A DNA stretch of 63,437 bases from Halobacteriales archaeon YIM A00010 (GCA_025041175.1 JAKCFJ010000005.1:1-63437), one strand, 5' to 3'; shown: positions 1 to 7,840, counted from the first letter of the stretch. Notes: generated by a model not told the origin, from the sequence alone. Program-made: numbers and translations.

Positions 1-1059
1 CTTCCCGATGCGTTTTATTCCCATCGCAAGAATGACGCTGGCGACCGGGAAGTGCGGGCCGACGACACGAGCTTTATGAACGTCGGGGAGAGCGAAAACG
101 ACGGCGCAGACGAACACTGGGAGCAGATGGCTGATGCGTACGTCCCGATGACGCAACTCGGGTTTGTCTACGACATCCCTGCCCAGACTGGCGACGCGAT
201 GCCCGACGCGATCGCACGCCTGGACGATGCGCTCGACCTCGACGGAGTGACTGATCCCGAAGCGATCACCGAGAAGGTCACCGAGTACCGCGAGGAACAC
301 TCCCTGCTCGATCGACTGGCTGGCGCGAAGGACCTGTACATCGAGAGCGAGCATTCAACGGGTGACACGCAGCCGTCCCAGACGGTGAAAAACCTCATCC
401 AGGCGCATAACGAGGGCCACCCCTGTCTGTTCATTGGACGGGAGGAAGTCGCAGAGCGTGTGTACAACACGATCGAGAGAGAGCCAGCCGGATGTCGGAG
501 TTCCCACTCCGTCGATGGTGAGCGACGATTCTACACGGGGACGAACACCCTCTCGATCGACGGCGAGACCATGACCAGGCCCGGTGCGAGCAATAACGTC
601 TGGGTGCAGGATCTCCGCACGGGTGAGTACATCCTTAGAGATACCGATGGGACGGTCCACGCCCGGTTTGACACCGCAGCGGAGATCTTCAACGACGCCA
701 GCGCGTACCCATCAGAGGGCGACCGGAACATCAAACCCCCGGTGATTCCGGAGTACGAACTAGACGGTGAGTGGGCTGATGTCGAGTACAATATTAAAGT
801 CGTGCCCGAGTCACCACGTGACGAGGACGGCAACAAAGAGCTTCTGACGCCGATGGACCTCAAACTCTACCGTCACGAGCAGCCAAACGTGCCGCTCATC
901 GAGCTTCGAGAGATCGAGGAAGAACCGGCGGAAGACGAGAGCGATCCGCGTGCAGAGCAAGAGAGCGGCACACAGGACCCGGACAACGATCAGCAAACGA
1001 ATGATCCGGAAGCCACTGACGAGAAGGAGATTGGTGATAATATGGTTGGTGTGCTTTAA
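1..1059 (+). CDS. C-terminal part of a probable conjugative coupling ATPase (cut at window start)
   Basis: The frame is open from base 1, so its 5' end lies outside the window; it stops at 1057-1059. The visible 352 residues carry no ATPase motif. They look like a C-terminal accessory domain followed by a D/E/Q-rich low-complexity tail over the last 50 or so residues. A GTG at 52 exists but has no supporting signal, so I treat the gene as 5'-partial. The window's right end carries a VirD4-like ATPase whose open frame ends exactly on a codon boundary. If the molecule is circular the two fuse without a shift into one protein of about 943 residues. Assignment to that ATPase is inference; on its own this segment is not recognisable. 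Confidence 0.6.
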   Translation, partial: LPDAFYSHRKNDAGDREVRADDTSFMNVGESENDGADEHWEQMADAYVPMTQLGFVYDIPAQTGDAMPDAIARLDDALDLDGVTDPEAITEKVTEYREEHSLLDRLAGAKDLYIESEHSTGDTQPSQTVKNLIQAHNEGHPCLFIGREEVAERVYNTIEREPAGCRSSHSVDGERRFYTGTNTLSIDGETMTRPGASNNVWVQDLRTGEYILRDTDGTVHARFDTAAEIFNDASAYPSEGDRNIKPPVIPEYELDGEWADVEYNIKVVPESPRDEDGNKELLTPMDLKLYRHEQPNVPLIELREIEEEPAEDESDPRAEQESGTQDPDNDQQTNDPEATDEKEIGDNMVGVL

Positions 1060-1562
1060 CTCTCGAACACCTCTTGAAACCATTCCTCGCCCATCTCTTT
1101 CCGTGCGCGCTTTTTGGTAAGCATGTCCGTGTGGACGCCGAGCTGCATCATGATCCCCTTCACGTCCTTGAAGTCGTCCTCAAGGCGGTCCATGCGCTGC
1201 TCAAGAGTTGCCACGTCTTCCGGTGAGACGAACGCATCTGGGGGGGCATCCATATACTCCTTGCAGAATTCCCTGCCGCGATCCGTGAGCTGCCAGGTCC
1301 GTGCCTCACGTCCGCCACGGCCGTGGTACTGACGCTCTGGCAGTTCATCGATCAACCCCCAGGACATCAGCCGCTCCAGATGATGGAGCACACTTCCTCG
1401 TGAGACGGACGTGTGTTCCCGTAGGTCTGCCGTGTTCACTGCTGATATATCTGCTCTCAGAAATGATTGCAGCAGTTCCCGTCGTGGTTCACCAAGGCGC
1501 TGTGCAATCTGCTGAAAGTCCTCTGCTTCTCCGGAGTTCTCAGATCCGGTACTATCCACCAT
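1056..1562 (-). CDS. Winged-helix transcriptional regulator with C-terminal coiled coil
   Basis: 168 residues. Residues about 25-95 form a winged helix: the recognition region around TSVSRGSVLHHLERLMSWGL is typical of ArsR/MarR-like archaeal regulators, followed by a basic wing rich in R and G (HGRGGREARTWQLT). Residues about 113-140 are heptad-like (ATLEQRMDRLEDDFKDV), suggesting dimerisation. The start chosen is the ATG at 1562. An in-frame ATG about 40 bases upstream is possible, but the longer upstream extension is low-complexity and unconvincing. The gene converges on the coupling-protein frame, overlapping its stop by four bases. Target unknown; it may control the transfer genes or the repeat-rich region on its other side. 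Confidence 0.75.
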   Translation of the reverse strand: MVDSTGSENSGEAEDFQQIAQRLGEPRRELLQSFLRADISAVNTADLREHTSVSRGSVLHHLERLMSWGLIDELPERQYHGRGGREARTWQLTDRGREFCKEYMDAPPDAFVSPEDVATLEQRMDRLEDDFKDVKGIMMQLGVHTDMLTKKRARKEMGEEWFQEVFES

Positions 1563-1716
1563 AGAACGATATCGTTTCCGAGGACCTATAATATTATTCA
1601 TCGATATTACGATACTCACATCTCCCGACGGTAATAGACTACCTAGCCAGACAACGACGACTAAGAGAGATTTACCGGGGGAAGTTGAGAACACCCAAGG
1701 AGCTGACAGTGGAGAA

Positions 1717-1830
1717 ATGGCCTCCGAGGGAGGCCATGAGATGAGGGCATCCCGAGAGCGTGTAGCGCGTGGGCACCCTGGATGCATCACGAATGTGATG
1801 CAATGATGAGAGTGGACTGTGGGACAGTCC
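1717..1830. repeat. Hairpin cluster 1 (three perfect stem-loops)
   Basis: Stem-loop 1717-1737: ATGGCCTCC, loop GAG, GGAGGCCAT. Stem-loop 1783-1802: TGCATCAC, loop GAAT, GTGATGCA. Stem-loop 1814-1830: GGACTGT, loop GGG, ACAGTCC. All stems are perfect and loops are 3-4 bases. No poly-T follows, so these do not look like terminators. Confidence 0.8.
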
Positions 1831-2338
1831 GAGAGAGCGACGACAGCCGACAGTCCAGCGCGAGAAACCGCGTGTGACCAGCGAAATGGCGATGCCGTGG
1901 GTGACAGCCTGCACAGTTCCGATACAGCTAGCAGACAGCAACGACGTGGGACAGTCAACCACGCTGCAACGAGTGGGATCCGCACCATGACGACAGCATG
2001 GGACAGTCCGAAAGCAGGAGCAAACCGATGACCCACCGAAAGCGACAGAGGGAAGCCTGATATCCATATTTATACAGCTATATAACAACAGCAGAAAGAT
2101 CTTAGTGGGAGAGCCGAAGAGCGTCCACAACACAGCAAAATGCCGGACAAGCCCGGTGATACACCAGGGTCAAAGGCCGACAGCACAGCAGAGGACAGCG
2201 CGGGACCGCAACGCACCGACACAGCACAGTACCGCACAGCAGGCCGAACCGCGAGCAGCGACGACGTGGGACAGCACAGCGAGCGACATGCACCTGAGGG
2301 TGCCGCCACGTGCAACACCGTGAATCCGCACCACGACG

Positions 2339-2491
2339 ACTGGCTGGGGTGCCAGCCAGTGTACTGCATCCCGGCGAAGCCGGGATAACGACGGACAGCA
2401 GGGGTGCCCGCACTGCGATCCCGTGGGGTGCCCCCACGGTTGTAACCGACCGAACAGCAACGATGACGCAGGCCCGGTGGGTGCCCCACCG
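2339..2491. repeat. Hairpin cluster 2 (four perfect stem-loops)
   Basis: 2339-2360: ACTGGCTGG, loop GGTG, CCAGCCAGT. 2368-2386: ATCCCGGC, loop GAA, GCCGGGAT. 2421-2439: CCGTGGGG, loop TGC, CCCCACGG. 2475-2491: CGGTGGG, loop TGC, CCCACCG. Four perfect stems of 7-9 bp with 3-4 base loops within 153 bases. Three of the four loop regions share the string GGTG or GGTGCC. Confidence 0.85.
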
Positions 2492-3234
2492 AGCGACGAC
2501 CAGTAACGACACCAACACAACGCAACACGACACCAACCACGAAGCAACGCACCGGACTGCTGATCACGGCCACTGCCCCGACTGTCCACTACCGTCCATC
2601 ACCCAGTCATCTCCCCACCGACGACCGCCCGACTGCCCCCCGCCACCGCACCGATCCCAACCCAGCACAGCACCGACACCCACCCCGACTGTCACCCCAG
2701 TACCAACCACCCGGACTGTCCACCAAGCGACCACACCGAATCCACACCAACGACGACCGAGGGCACCCCCGATAGCAACCGTCCACCGGCTGTCCACCTG
2801 ACGACGTAGCCCCGACATCCCCAATCGCCACACGCCATCCATCAACCAATCGGTGCCGACCGCTCATTCCCTCGATCGGCACGGCGGCGCTGTCGCTGGC
2901 ACTCTCGCTGAGACCGGAGCGCGCCATGCTATCGGCAGGCAAATCACGACACTCAGATGCTCTACCGGGGATGTGTCCTGAATAGTCGAGAGGTAACCAG
3001 TGGGAGAGGTGGAGTGCTAGAGGGTTGCGAGCAGCATGGAGGGCATGAGGAAAGGAGAACGCCTGAGAGTAGAGAATATCCACGCTATGAGGCACAGAGT
3101 GGACTACTGACGACCTCTTCATAGCGTTATTGGATGGAACACGATGAAACACCTTCTAATACGCTTTCAATGATTAACGCAGGAATTCTATTCTAATAAC
3201 AAAGTCCTAGTGTGAGGGGATACCATAGTATATT

Positions 3235-4041
3235 ATGGCTAAACCGTATCCAAGCGGCGGTATTCCACTGATTGAAGCCCAGTGGAGCCACCGAGAATTC
3301 GTTACTGCCGTCACACCCGACTACGTTCTGGCGAAAATTACATCGGCTCGTCAGCTCCTGAAACGTGGAGAAACAGCCGAATCGTACTTTCCAGCGGAGA
3401 CTGCCGTGATCACCACCACGACCATCCCTGATGAGAAACTCAATCTGCTGTCGTGGGAGCGCGAGCTAGAGATCGTCGAGGAATTCGGACCCGACTACCA
3501 CGTACCAACCGACTACTCGACCTACGAAGAACAGCCAGCTGACGATCGGCTAGCGAACGTTGAGCGATGCATGGAGGGAACCGTGTGGATGGCACATCAG
3601 ATACGAGAGCGAGAGATCGATACCATGCTAATCCCATTGATCAACGGCTGTTCTCCTGAAGAATGGGCGATTTGCTATGAAGTGCTTGACCGGTGTGCGT
3701 TCGAGTTCCCGATGGTATCGTACTTTTCGACCCAGTACTTCACCGGTGGCGCAGGGATTCGGGTCAATGAACTCGTTGCAGACGTACGCGAGATCGCCAC
3801 GAGACAACCCCGTTCTATCGTGCTGATTGGCTTGCTGTCACCGACCTATCTCCGACGAATGCCCCGAACCGTACGCGCTGGCACCGGCTTGAATCAGTGG
3901 CGACAGCCTATCAGCCCCCGCAAGCAGACAGGCCAAGAGATGCGATCGATCTGGAAGCAGGTGAGTGACAAGGTGAGTGATGCGCTCGAGCAGCCACGGG
4001 CCACAGACTATACCCCCAGCACATCGGAGGAGGTGGCCTGA
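3235..4041 (+). CDS. Conserved-looking haloarchaeal plasmid protein, function unknown
   Basis: 268 residues, soluble, with no signal peptide. I do not recognise the family with certainty. Alternating hydrophobic strands and helices (DTMLIPLINGCSPEEWAICY, FPMVSYFSTQYF, RSIVLIGLLSP) suggest an alpha/beta barrel-like fold, with resemblance in style to the protein at 8778-9677. The C-terminus turns basic, then acidic. A short leaderless-type start is likely: the AT-rich string TACCATAGTATATT directly precedes the ATG. The stop overlaps the start of the next gene by one base (TGATG), so the two are probably one operon. Confidence 0.7.
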   Translation: MAKPYPSGGIPLIEAQWSHREFVTAVTPDYVLAKITSARQLLKRGETAESYFPAETAVITTTTIPDEKLNLLSWERELEIVEEFGPDYHVPTDYSTYEEQPADDRLANVERCMEGTVWMAHQIREREIDTMLIPLINGCSPEEWAICYEVLDRCAFEFPMVSYFSTQYFTGGAGIRVNELVADVREIATRQPRSIVLIGLLSPTYLRRMPRTVRAGTGLNQWRQPISPRKQTGQEMRSIWKQVSDKVSDALEQPRATDYTPSTSEEVA

Positions 4042-4427
4042 TGGGGGGCCGCTACGGAGCAGCCGATGATGGGAGCAGTGACTATCAAGACCGCCGCCCC
4101 GACTGGGGTGCGCGAGAACGCGAACAGCAGACGGTGGCCGAGGCTGTGCGGTCGGTCATGCAACGACAGGAAACCAACGATCGCAGCCGAACACAGGATA
4201 CTGACGACTCCACAGATCAAAGCGGGACCGGTGATACTGTCCGGTCTGCTGCCGACCGCACTTACAGCTATTCTTCTTCTATCGGACAGGCGGTCGACCA
4301 GCTCATCACGGGAGTAATGGAGACCGACGAGATCGTGACGGATCTGGTTGTCGAGCAGTTAGTCGAACAGATCCGTCGAGCGAACGAGGAGGAACTCCTC
4401 GATGACGAGGTGATGAGAGAACGATGA
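4041..4427 (+). CDS. Small hydrophilic protein, function unknown
   Basis: 128 residues; starts at the ATG overlapping the stop of the preceding gene. The N-terminal two thirds are D/S/T/Q-rich and look disordered. Residues about 85-128 could form an amphipathic helix (IVTDLVVEQLVEQIRRANEE) suited to protein-protein contact. Probably co-translated with 3235-4041. It ends four bases from the convergent gene at 4431. No family recognised. Confidence 0.65.
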   Translation: MGGRYGAADDGSSDYQDRRPDWGAREREQQTVAEAVRSVMQRQETNDRSRTQDTDDSTDQSGTGDTVRSAADRTYSYSSSIGQAVDQLITGVMETDEIVTDLVVEQLVEQIRRANEEELLDDEVMRER

Positions 4428-4430
4428 GCT

Positions 4431-4811
4431 TTACCAATCAGCCTCTTTGACCGAAAGGACGTTGTAGCGGAATTTCCACTTTTTCTCGGCTATCAACTCT
4501 GGTCGCGCGCGAATCCGGTGGGTCGCCTCGACAGCAACACCTTCACCGTTACCGATAGCAGGATCGTGTGCGTCGCACATCGTCTTGTGCATCCACTGAG
4601 TCAGTGTATCTCCCTCAACATCCACGAAAATCGTGAGAGTATTCGGCCAAATCTCGCCGTCTTCGGGACGGTCTTGGCTGTCGAGCGAATAACATGCATC
4701 GCACGTCGGCGGTCCCATTGATATTATTTGTTCGATACGATTTGTTATTGATTCAATAGCGCGTCGTTCATCGTCCGATTCTTTTTCTACTGTCGTATCT
4801 GATTCCGACAT
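4431..4811 (-). CDS. Small accessory protein with a CxxC pair, transcribed from promoter module A
   Basis: 126 residues. It begins MSESDTT, the same first seven residues as the product of 5576-5932, because the upstream DNA and first codons are a perfect duplication. A CDAC motif lies near residue 40 and further Cys/His residues (MCDAHD) follow around residue 85, so a metal site is possible. The rest reads as beta-rich. The start at 4811 is fixed by the conserved leader and the shared N-terminus. Leftward transcription from module A under a structured leader. Function not recognised. Confidence 0.7.
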   Translation of the reverse strand: MSESDTTVEKESDDERRAIESITNRIEQIISMGPPTCDACYSLDSQDRPEDGEIWPNTLTIFVDVEGDTLTQWMHKTMCDAHDPAIGNGEGVAVEATHRIRARPELIAEKKWKFRYNVLSVKEADW

Positions 4812-4926
4812 GGGTATTCTCCAAAGAAGCCCGGTCGGACGTGCTGGAACACGTTCCGGCCTATCTTTCTGACCGGCGTCCCGCGCTTCCTATTTACACC
4901 AATGAGTGCCACCTACTTATTCCTTT
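4791..4926. repeat. 136-bp perfect direct repeat, copy 1
   Basis: Identical base for base to 5912-6047. It covers the first seven codons of the leftward gene, its whole leader and the left promoter flank, and stops at the edge of the palindrome. The identity indicates a recent duplication or gene conversion of the promoter/leader unit. Confidence 0.9.
4812..4905 (-). promoter_or_regulatory. Structured 5' leader A- (upstream of 4431-4811)
   Basis: Between the promoter and the ATG lie about 90 bases with nested complementarity, given in + strand coordinates. Outer stem: GAAGC 4826-4830 with GCTTC 4885-4889, continued by CCGGTC 4831-4836 with GACCGG 4871-4876. Inner stem: GGAAC 4846-4850 with GTTCC 4853-4857. 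It is identical to leader B-. Most haloarchaeal transcripts are leaderless, so a folded leader is unusual. Confidence 0.7.
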
Positions 4927-4966
4927 CGGTATTCCCCTAAGGGAATTCCATTAGGGAAATACCGAA
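4925..4966. promoter_or_regulatory. Palindromic operator A in a divergent promoter
   Basis: A 42-bp near-perfect palindrome (19 of 21 positions match), centred on GGAATTCC with outer arms TTCGGTAT/ATACCGAA and inner CCCTAA/TTAGGG. It sits between divergent genes 4431-4811 and 5030-5149. A TATA-like TATAAGTGG follows on the right and AATAAGTAGG on the left. The core recurs in modules B, C, E and F. Confidence 0.85.
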
Positions 4967-5029
4967 GGGTATAAGTGGATATAGTCCGTTGGTATAGATG
5001 TGGCCGGGAGGCCATGGAGGTGACAAACA

Positions 5030-5149
5030 ATGCCCAAATGCGATCATTGCAATCTCGACCGGTCGAAGTATGAGGAAAGGTTCAGAACTGGAGACTTCGG
5101 GAAATGGAAAACTCTCTGTGAAGACTGCTACAGAGAGTTAATCAAGTAG
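5030..5149 (+). CDS. 39-residue double-CxxC zinc-finger protein
   Basis: A short gene: ATG at 5030, TAG at 5147-5149. It begins MPKCDHC and ends with LCEDCYRELIK, giving two CxxC knuckles about 28 residues apart, the layout of a single treble-clef or zinc-ribbon domain. A strong Shine-Dalgarno sequence, GGAGGTGA, lies eight bases or so upstream, which is rare for haloarchaea and supports the start. It is the rightward gene of divergent module A. Such tiny zinc proteins are common in haloarchaea; the role here is unknown. Confidence 0.75.
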   Translation: MPKCDHCNLDRSKYEERFRTGDFGKWKTLCEDCYRELIK

Positions 5150-5161
5150 TAGGTGGGGTTC

Positions 5162-5181
5162 CCTCAGGCCCAATCCTGAGG
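5162..5181 (+). terminator. Hairpin downstream of the 39-residue gene
   Basis: CCTCAGG (5162-5168) and CCTGAGG (5175-5181) form a perfect 7-bp stem with a six-base loop, thirteen bases after the stop at 5149. No T-run follows immediately, so terminator function is tentative. Confidence 0.45.
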
Positions 5182-5224
5182 CCCGCTAATCCAGAGTAGA
5201 ACAGCATAGATATTCATTTTTTCG

Positions 5225-5485
5225 TTACGAACTCGGTGTTTCTATCATCTCTTCCTCGACGTATTGGCGTTCTATCACAACTTGATCGACTACAAATTCT
5301 CCTGTTTCGAGGAGGAACAGCCGTTTTTGCACGAGATACCCCTCTTCATTCCTTCCAAAGGATCGAACAGCATGACATTGAGCATCTCCATCAGCGAAAT
5401 ATCGCGCTTCAATAGTCCATTGATCTCCCCATCGCTCGGTCGCTTCATCTTTTAACTGGTTGATCTGGGTGTCGAGATTGCTCAT
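5225..5485 (-). CDS. Small acidic protein, function unknown
   Basis: 86 residues from the ATG at 5485 (MSNLDTQINQLKDEATERWG). A short helical N-terminus is followed by a beta-rich domain with one Cys. An upstream in-frame ATG about 45 bases earlier is possible, but the added residues look unnatural. It lies 90 bases downstream of 5576-5932 on the same strand and is probably the second gene of that operon. No family recognised. Confidence 0.65.
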   Translation of the reverse strand: MSNLDTQINQLKDEATERWGDQWTIEARYFADGDAQCHAVRSFGRNEEGYLVQKRLFLLETGEFVVDQVVIERQYVEEEMIETPSS

Positions 5486-5575
5486 ATCGATTATTATGTG
5501 GAGAAGGGCCTGTGTGTTTCGGCTGCCCATCTCGCATACCGCCAAGCTACCTTGAACGGTCAGCTATCCCCTCCC

Positions 5576-5932
5576 TCAGAACGGCTGGTTTTCGAAGATT
5601 TGTACGGGAGAAATAGCAAGGACTTTGTTATCTTCTCGCTCGAGTTCAACATATCGCTGTGCGTATTTCTCGGCTGTTCTACGCTGGCAAACACCAACTG
5701 CCTTTTCCTCGAAGAGAATCCCAGCAGCCTCGAACACAACGTCACCATCTGATTCTTCGCCGTCTTGTGCCGTAACTGTATGTTCGGTGAATTCGTTGGT
5801 GATCGCCACCGCGACACAAACCGGCACGTCCTCGGCAGCCTCCCATGCTCCGGCAATCGCTGGAGCATTAAAGTTGACATCGGTTTCTGGCGATTCCTCG
5901 TCTTTAACTTCTGTCGTATCTGATTCCGACAT
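5576..5932 (-). CDS. Small accessory protein of promoter module B
   Basis: 118 residues beginning MSESDTT, shared with 4431-4811 through the upstream duplication. After about 20 acidic residues comes a compact alpha/beta sequence (APAIAGAWEAAEDVPVCVAV) with two Cys residues that do not form a CxxC. The last 40 residues include a helix rich in R, Y and E. The start is set by the leader, identical to leader A-. Function unknown. Confidence 0.7.
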   Translation of the reverse strand: MSESDTTEVKDEESPETDVNFNAPAIAGAWEAAEDVPVCVAVAITNEFTEHTVTAQDGEESDGDVVFEAAGILFEEKAVGVCQRRTAEKYAQRYVELEREDNKVLAISPVQIFENQPF

Positions 5933-6047
5933 GGGTATTCTCCAAAGAAGCCCGGTCGGACGTGCTGGAACACGTTCCGGCCTATCTTTCTGACCGGCGT
6001 CCCGCGCTTCCTATTTACACCAATGAGTGCCACCTACTTATTCCTTT
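5912..6047. repeat. 136-bp perfect direct repeat, copy 2
   Basis: Identical to 4791-4926 at an offset of 1,121 bases. It contains the first codons of 5576-5932 and structured leader B-. Confidence 0.9.
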
Positions 6048-6186
6048 CCCTATTTCCCTAATGGAGTTCAATTAGGGAAATACCAAAGGGGTTAAGTGGA
6101 TGGGGACTGTAGAAGTAACTGAGAAGCGCGGGACACGATGGGTATAGGAGCACCCTGCCGGGCTTCTCGAAAGGAGCAAGAAAACC
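5933..6186. promoter_or_regulatory. Divergent module B: leader B-, palindrome 6051-6082, leader B+
   Basis: Leader B- (5933-6026) copies leader A-. The palindrome at 6051-6082 has arms TATTTCCCTAAT and ATTAGGGAAATA. To its right the TATA-like GTTAAGTGG is followed about 25 bases later by leader B+ (about 6119-6186). Outer stem: GAGAAGC 6121-6127 with GCTTCTC 6162-6168. Inner hairpin: GGGT 6140-6143 and ACCC 6152-6155, enclosing a TAGGAG loop. AAGGAG (6171-6176) directly after the outer stem could serve as ribosome binding site for the ATG at 6187. Confidence 0.75.
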
Positions 6187-6603
6187 ATGTCGAGCACAAC
6201 GCCAGACGGTAAGAAAGCCAGTGAATCGAACAACGAGAAATCTCTCCTCGTAGCGCTCGATCAAGGAAACAAAACGGAGGCCAAAGAGCACGCTCGGGAG
6301 CTGTGGTACGAGCGCGACACACACTCTGTTGAGTGTGATGGTAGTACGATCGTAGTGGATAAAGAGGGCTTTCGCGCGTATTTTTCGGTCATAGTCGATA
6401 AGGATGGTGCTTTTCCATCCAGTGTTGGAGAGGCAACGTTTGAAATTCATGACCAGCGGGGTTACTACCTTCTTGAAGAGATCGAAGTAGAGCCGGGATC
6501 GAGGAATCTAGTGGACCAAATGAACGAGGCAGTACAAGGGGTTATAGACGCACGGAAGGAACGTCGTGATCGAAGGCGGGAATTCCGTCGTTCTGTCCTT
6601 TAG
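6187..6603 (+). CDS. Small charged protein, function unknown
   Basis: 138 residues. A polar N-terminus, then a mixed alpha/beta centre (GFRAYFSVIVDKDGAFPSSV) and a strongly basic C-terminal helix (DARKERRDRRREFRRSVL) that could bind nucleic acid. The start is placed by the leader B+ ribosome binding site. It is the only rightward gene of module B; the next gene points leftward. No family recognised. Confidence 0.7.
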   Translation: MSSTTPDGKKASESNNEKSLLVALDQGNKTEAKEHARELWYERDTHSVECDGSTIVVDKEGFRAYFSVIVDKDGAFPSSVGEATFEIHDQRGYYLLEEIEVEPGSRNLVDQMNEAVQGVIDARKERRDRRREFRRSVL

Positions 6604-6712
6604 ACGGAGTAGCCTGACCTGCATTTCGACAGCTTGTTTTTGTTTTCTATCGGTGGAGAAAACGGTGTAGTGGTGAAAAATAGGCGACGGTTGATACCGT
6701 TCAATCGGAGGA

Positions 6713-7150
6713 TTACCGATGTTCTCCGGTTCTCTTTGCTGTTCGCTGCCACAAGGTCCATTCGTCGAGTGTCGTTGCCTCTACGCAGGTGGGACAGGGG
6801 AACTTTGGTCCGATCGGACCATCGCAGATTCGAGCGTTCCCTGTCGGACAGGGATTTTCGTGTGCATAGTTGACCACTTTGGCAACGATCTCACTTTCCA
6901 CACCTTCCGTATGGAACGCGACGATCGCGGCTTTGATGAGGTGTTTACAAATTATTTCTCTGTATTGGTAGTCTGGGCATCCACATACAGCCTGCCGAAG
7001 ATCCACCGTATACGTGGAGCCATCGTGATGGACTTCCCACATGTTCGGAGCTATTTTTTCAACGTATATCTGTTCTGTACATGCTCGCTCAAATCGGTCG
7101 TGGTCGATGTGATCACAACCGTTTTCACTTCGGTCTAGCGTAGTACTCAT
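6713..7150 (-). CDS. SWIM zinc-finger protein
   Basis: 145 residues from the ATG at 7150. Residues about 50-77 hold a SWIM-type pattern CGCPDYQYREIICKHLIKAA, that is CxC followed after about 11 residues by CxH. SWIM domains bind zinc and mediate DNA or protein contacts; in haloarchaea small SWIM proteins are common on mobile elements. Two further Cys pairs lie near the C-terminus (PCPTCVEATT). An open extension to 7261 would run through the structured leader, so the internal ATG is preferred. Leftward gene of module C. Confidence 0.8.
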   Translation of the reverse strand: MSTTLDRSENGCDHIDHDRFERACTEQIYVEKIAPNMWEVHHDGSTYTVDLRQAVCGCPDYQYREIICKHLIKAAIVAFHTEGVESEIVAKVVNYAHENPCPTGNARICDGPIGPKFPCPTCVEATTLDEWTLWQRTAKRTGEHR

Positions 7151-7394
7151 TGGCTTTCTTGCACCTTTCGAGAAGCCCGGTGGGGTGCTCCTACACCCTG
7201 CCACATTTCTGTGACCACCGACCTTCTCAATCACACCTACGAGCGCGATCCCCTTAAGCATTTCCCTAATGGAGTTCCATTAGGGAAATAACGAAAGGAC
7301 TAAGTGGGTGGGAGTTGTAGAAGTAATCGAGAAGCGCGGGACACGATGGGTGTAGGAGCACCCTGCCGGGCTTCTCGAAAGGTGCAAGAAAACC
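7151..7394. promoter_or_regulatory. Divergent module C: leader C-, palindrome 7260-7289, leader C+
   Basis: The palindrome 7260-7289 matches at 14 of 15 positions (arms ATTTCCCTAATGGA). Leader C- in + coordinates: outer stem 7170-7183 with 7215-7228 (14 positions with one mismatch and one wobble), hairpin CACA-TTTC-TGTG at 7202-7213, hairpin GGGTG 7183-7187 with CACCC 7194-7198. Leader C+: outer stem GAGAAGC 7329-7335 with GCTTCTC 7370-7376, inner hairpin GGGTG 7348-7352, loop TAGGAG, CACCC 7359-7363. CGAAAGGAC then TAAG to the right of the palindrome fits an archaeal BRE/TATA pair. Confidence 0.8.
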
Positions 7395-7697
7395 ATGTCG
7401 AAAGCAAACACGACGAGCGAAAAAAATAAAGAATCGCCGGAAACCGACCACTGGGGACAGCTAGTTATCTTCCACGACGATCCTGCGACGGGAGCAGGAG
7501 AACGATGCGAATGCCAGCAATGCGGAGAACGGCTCAATGTCGCGCTTGTCGGGGGAACCGATCCCAATACAGAGAGCGACAAGTATGAGGAGTTTTACGT
7601 GTGCCAGATCTGCGGCGCGAAGGGGACCCACCGCGTTAACGGCAGCAAGCGGAACTGGACCGGCATGATGGCCTATCCGGAGGTGAACGACCGATGA
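7395..7697 (+). CDS. Small four-cysteine protein, paralogue of 8137-8451
   Basis: 100 residues. Two zinc-knuckle pairs: CECQQCGE near residue 40 and CQICGAKG near residue 75, the pattern of a zinc ribbon. Residues about 20-42 and the C-terminal WTGMMAYPEV are nearly identical to those of 8137-8451, including long runs of identical DNA, so these are recent duplicates. It overlaps the next gene by ATGA. The structured leader C+ precedes it. Function unknown. Confidence 0.75.
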   Translation: MSKANTTSEKNKESPETDHWGQLVIFHDDPATGAGERCECQQCGERLNVALVGGTDPNTESDKYEEFYVCQICGAKGTHRVNGSKRNWTGMMAYPEVNDR

Positions 7698-7825
7698 GAC
7701 GAATTGAGCAGGTTTGTGTGATTGGGTTGATCAGTCTGTTTGCACTTGTTACAATCGGTGAAATTGATGTTTTCACTGGAACGATGCTGGCAGCTATGCT
7801 GATCACGGCGGACCTGATCGGCTAG
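7694..7825 (+). CDS. 43-residue single-pass membrane protein
   Basis: Starts at the ATG overlapping the previous stop (ATGA) and ends TAG at 7823-7825. Residues about 7-22 (VCVIGLISLFALVTIG) and 29-42 are hydrophobic, giving one or two short membrane segments. Translational coupling with the zinc-ribbon gene upstream is likely. Role unknown. Confidence 0.55.
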   Translation: MRRIEQVCVIGLISLFALVTIGEIDVFTGTMLAAMLITADLIG

Positions 7826-7840
7826 CTACCAGTCGTTACG

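Larger units (their letters stand above)
1660..3230. other. Gene-free, T-poor, hairpin-rich region
   Basis: About 1.57 kb with no convincing gene. Several long open frames occur on both strands, but they are low-complexity and mutually overlapping, as expected where one strand lacks T. The + strand is clearly T-poor from about 1.8 to 2.85 kb and turns C-rich after about 2.5 kb. It holds at least seven perfect short-loop hairpins (1717-1737, 1783-1802, 1814-1830, 2339-2360, 2368-2386, 2421-2439, 2475-2491) and a dispersed GGACAGTCC/GGACTGTCC motif. The 3' end (2.85-3.23 kb) is ordinary AT-richer sequence leading to the next promoter. Possible roles are a transfer origin, a partition site or an untranslated RNA. 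Confidence 0.7.

Noticed and set aside
1562-2036. Upstream extension of the regulator gene on the minus strand to about 2036
   Set aside because: The added residues are low-complexity and cover the region just beyond a plausible promoter; the ATG at 1562 gives a normal protein.
2070-2845. Several long open frames on both strands in the T-poor region
   Set aside because: They overlap each other, use low-complexity repeats and exist because stop codons need T on one strand and A on the other; no start signal or domain.
5162-5181. Hairpin considered as another member of the leader family
   Set aside because: It follows a gene rather than preceding one, and lacks the outer stem and GGGTG/CACCC hairpin.
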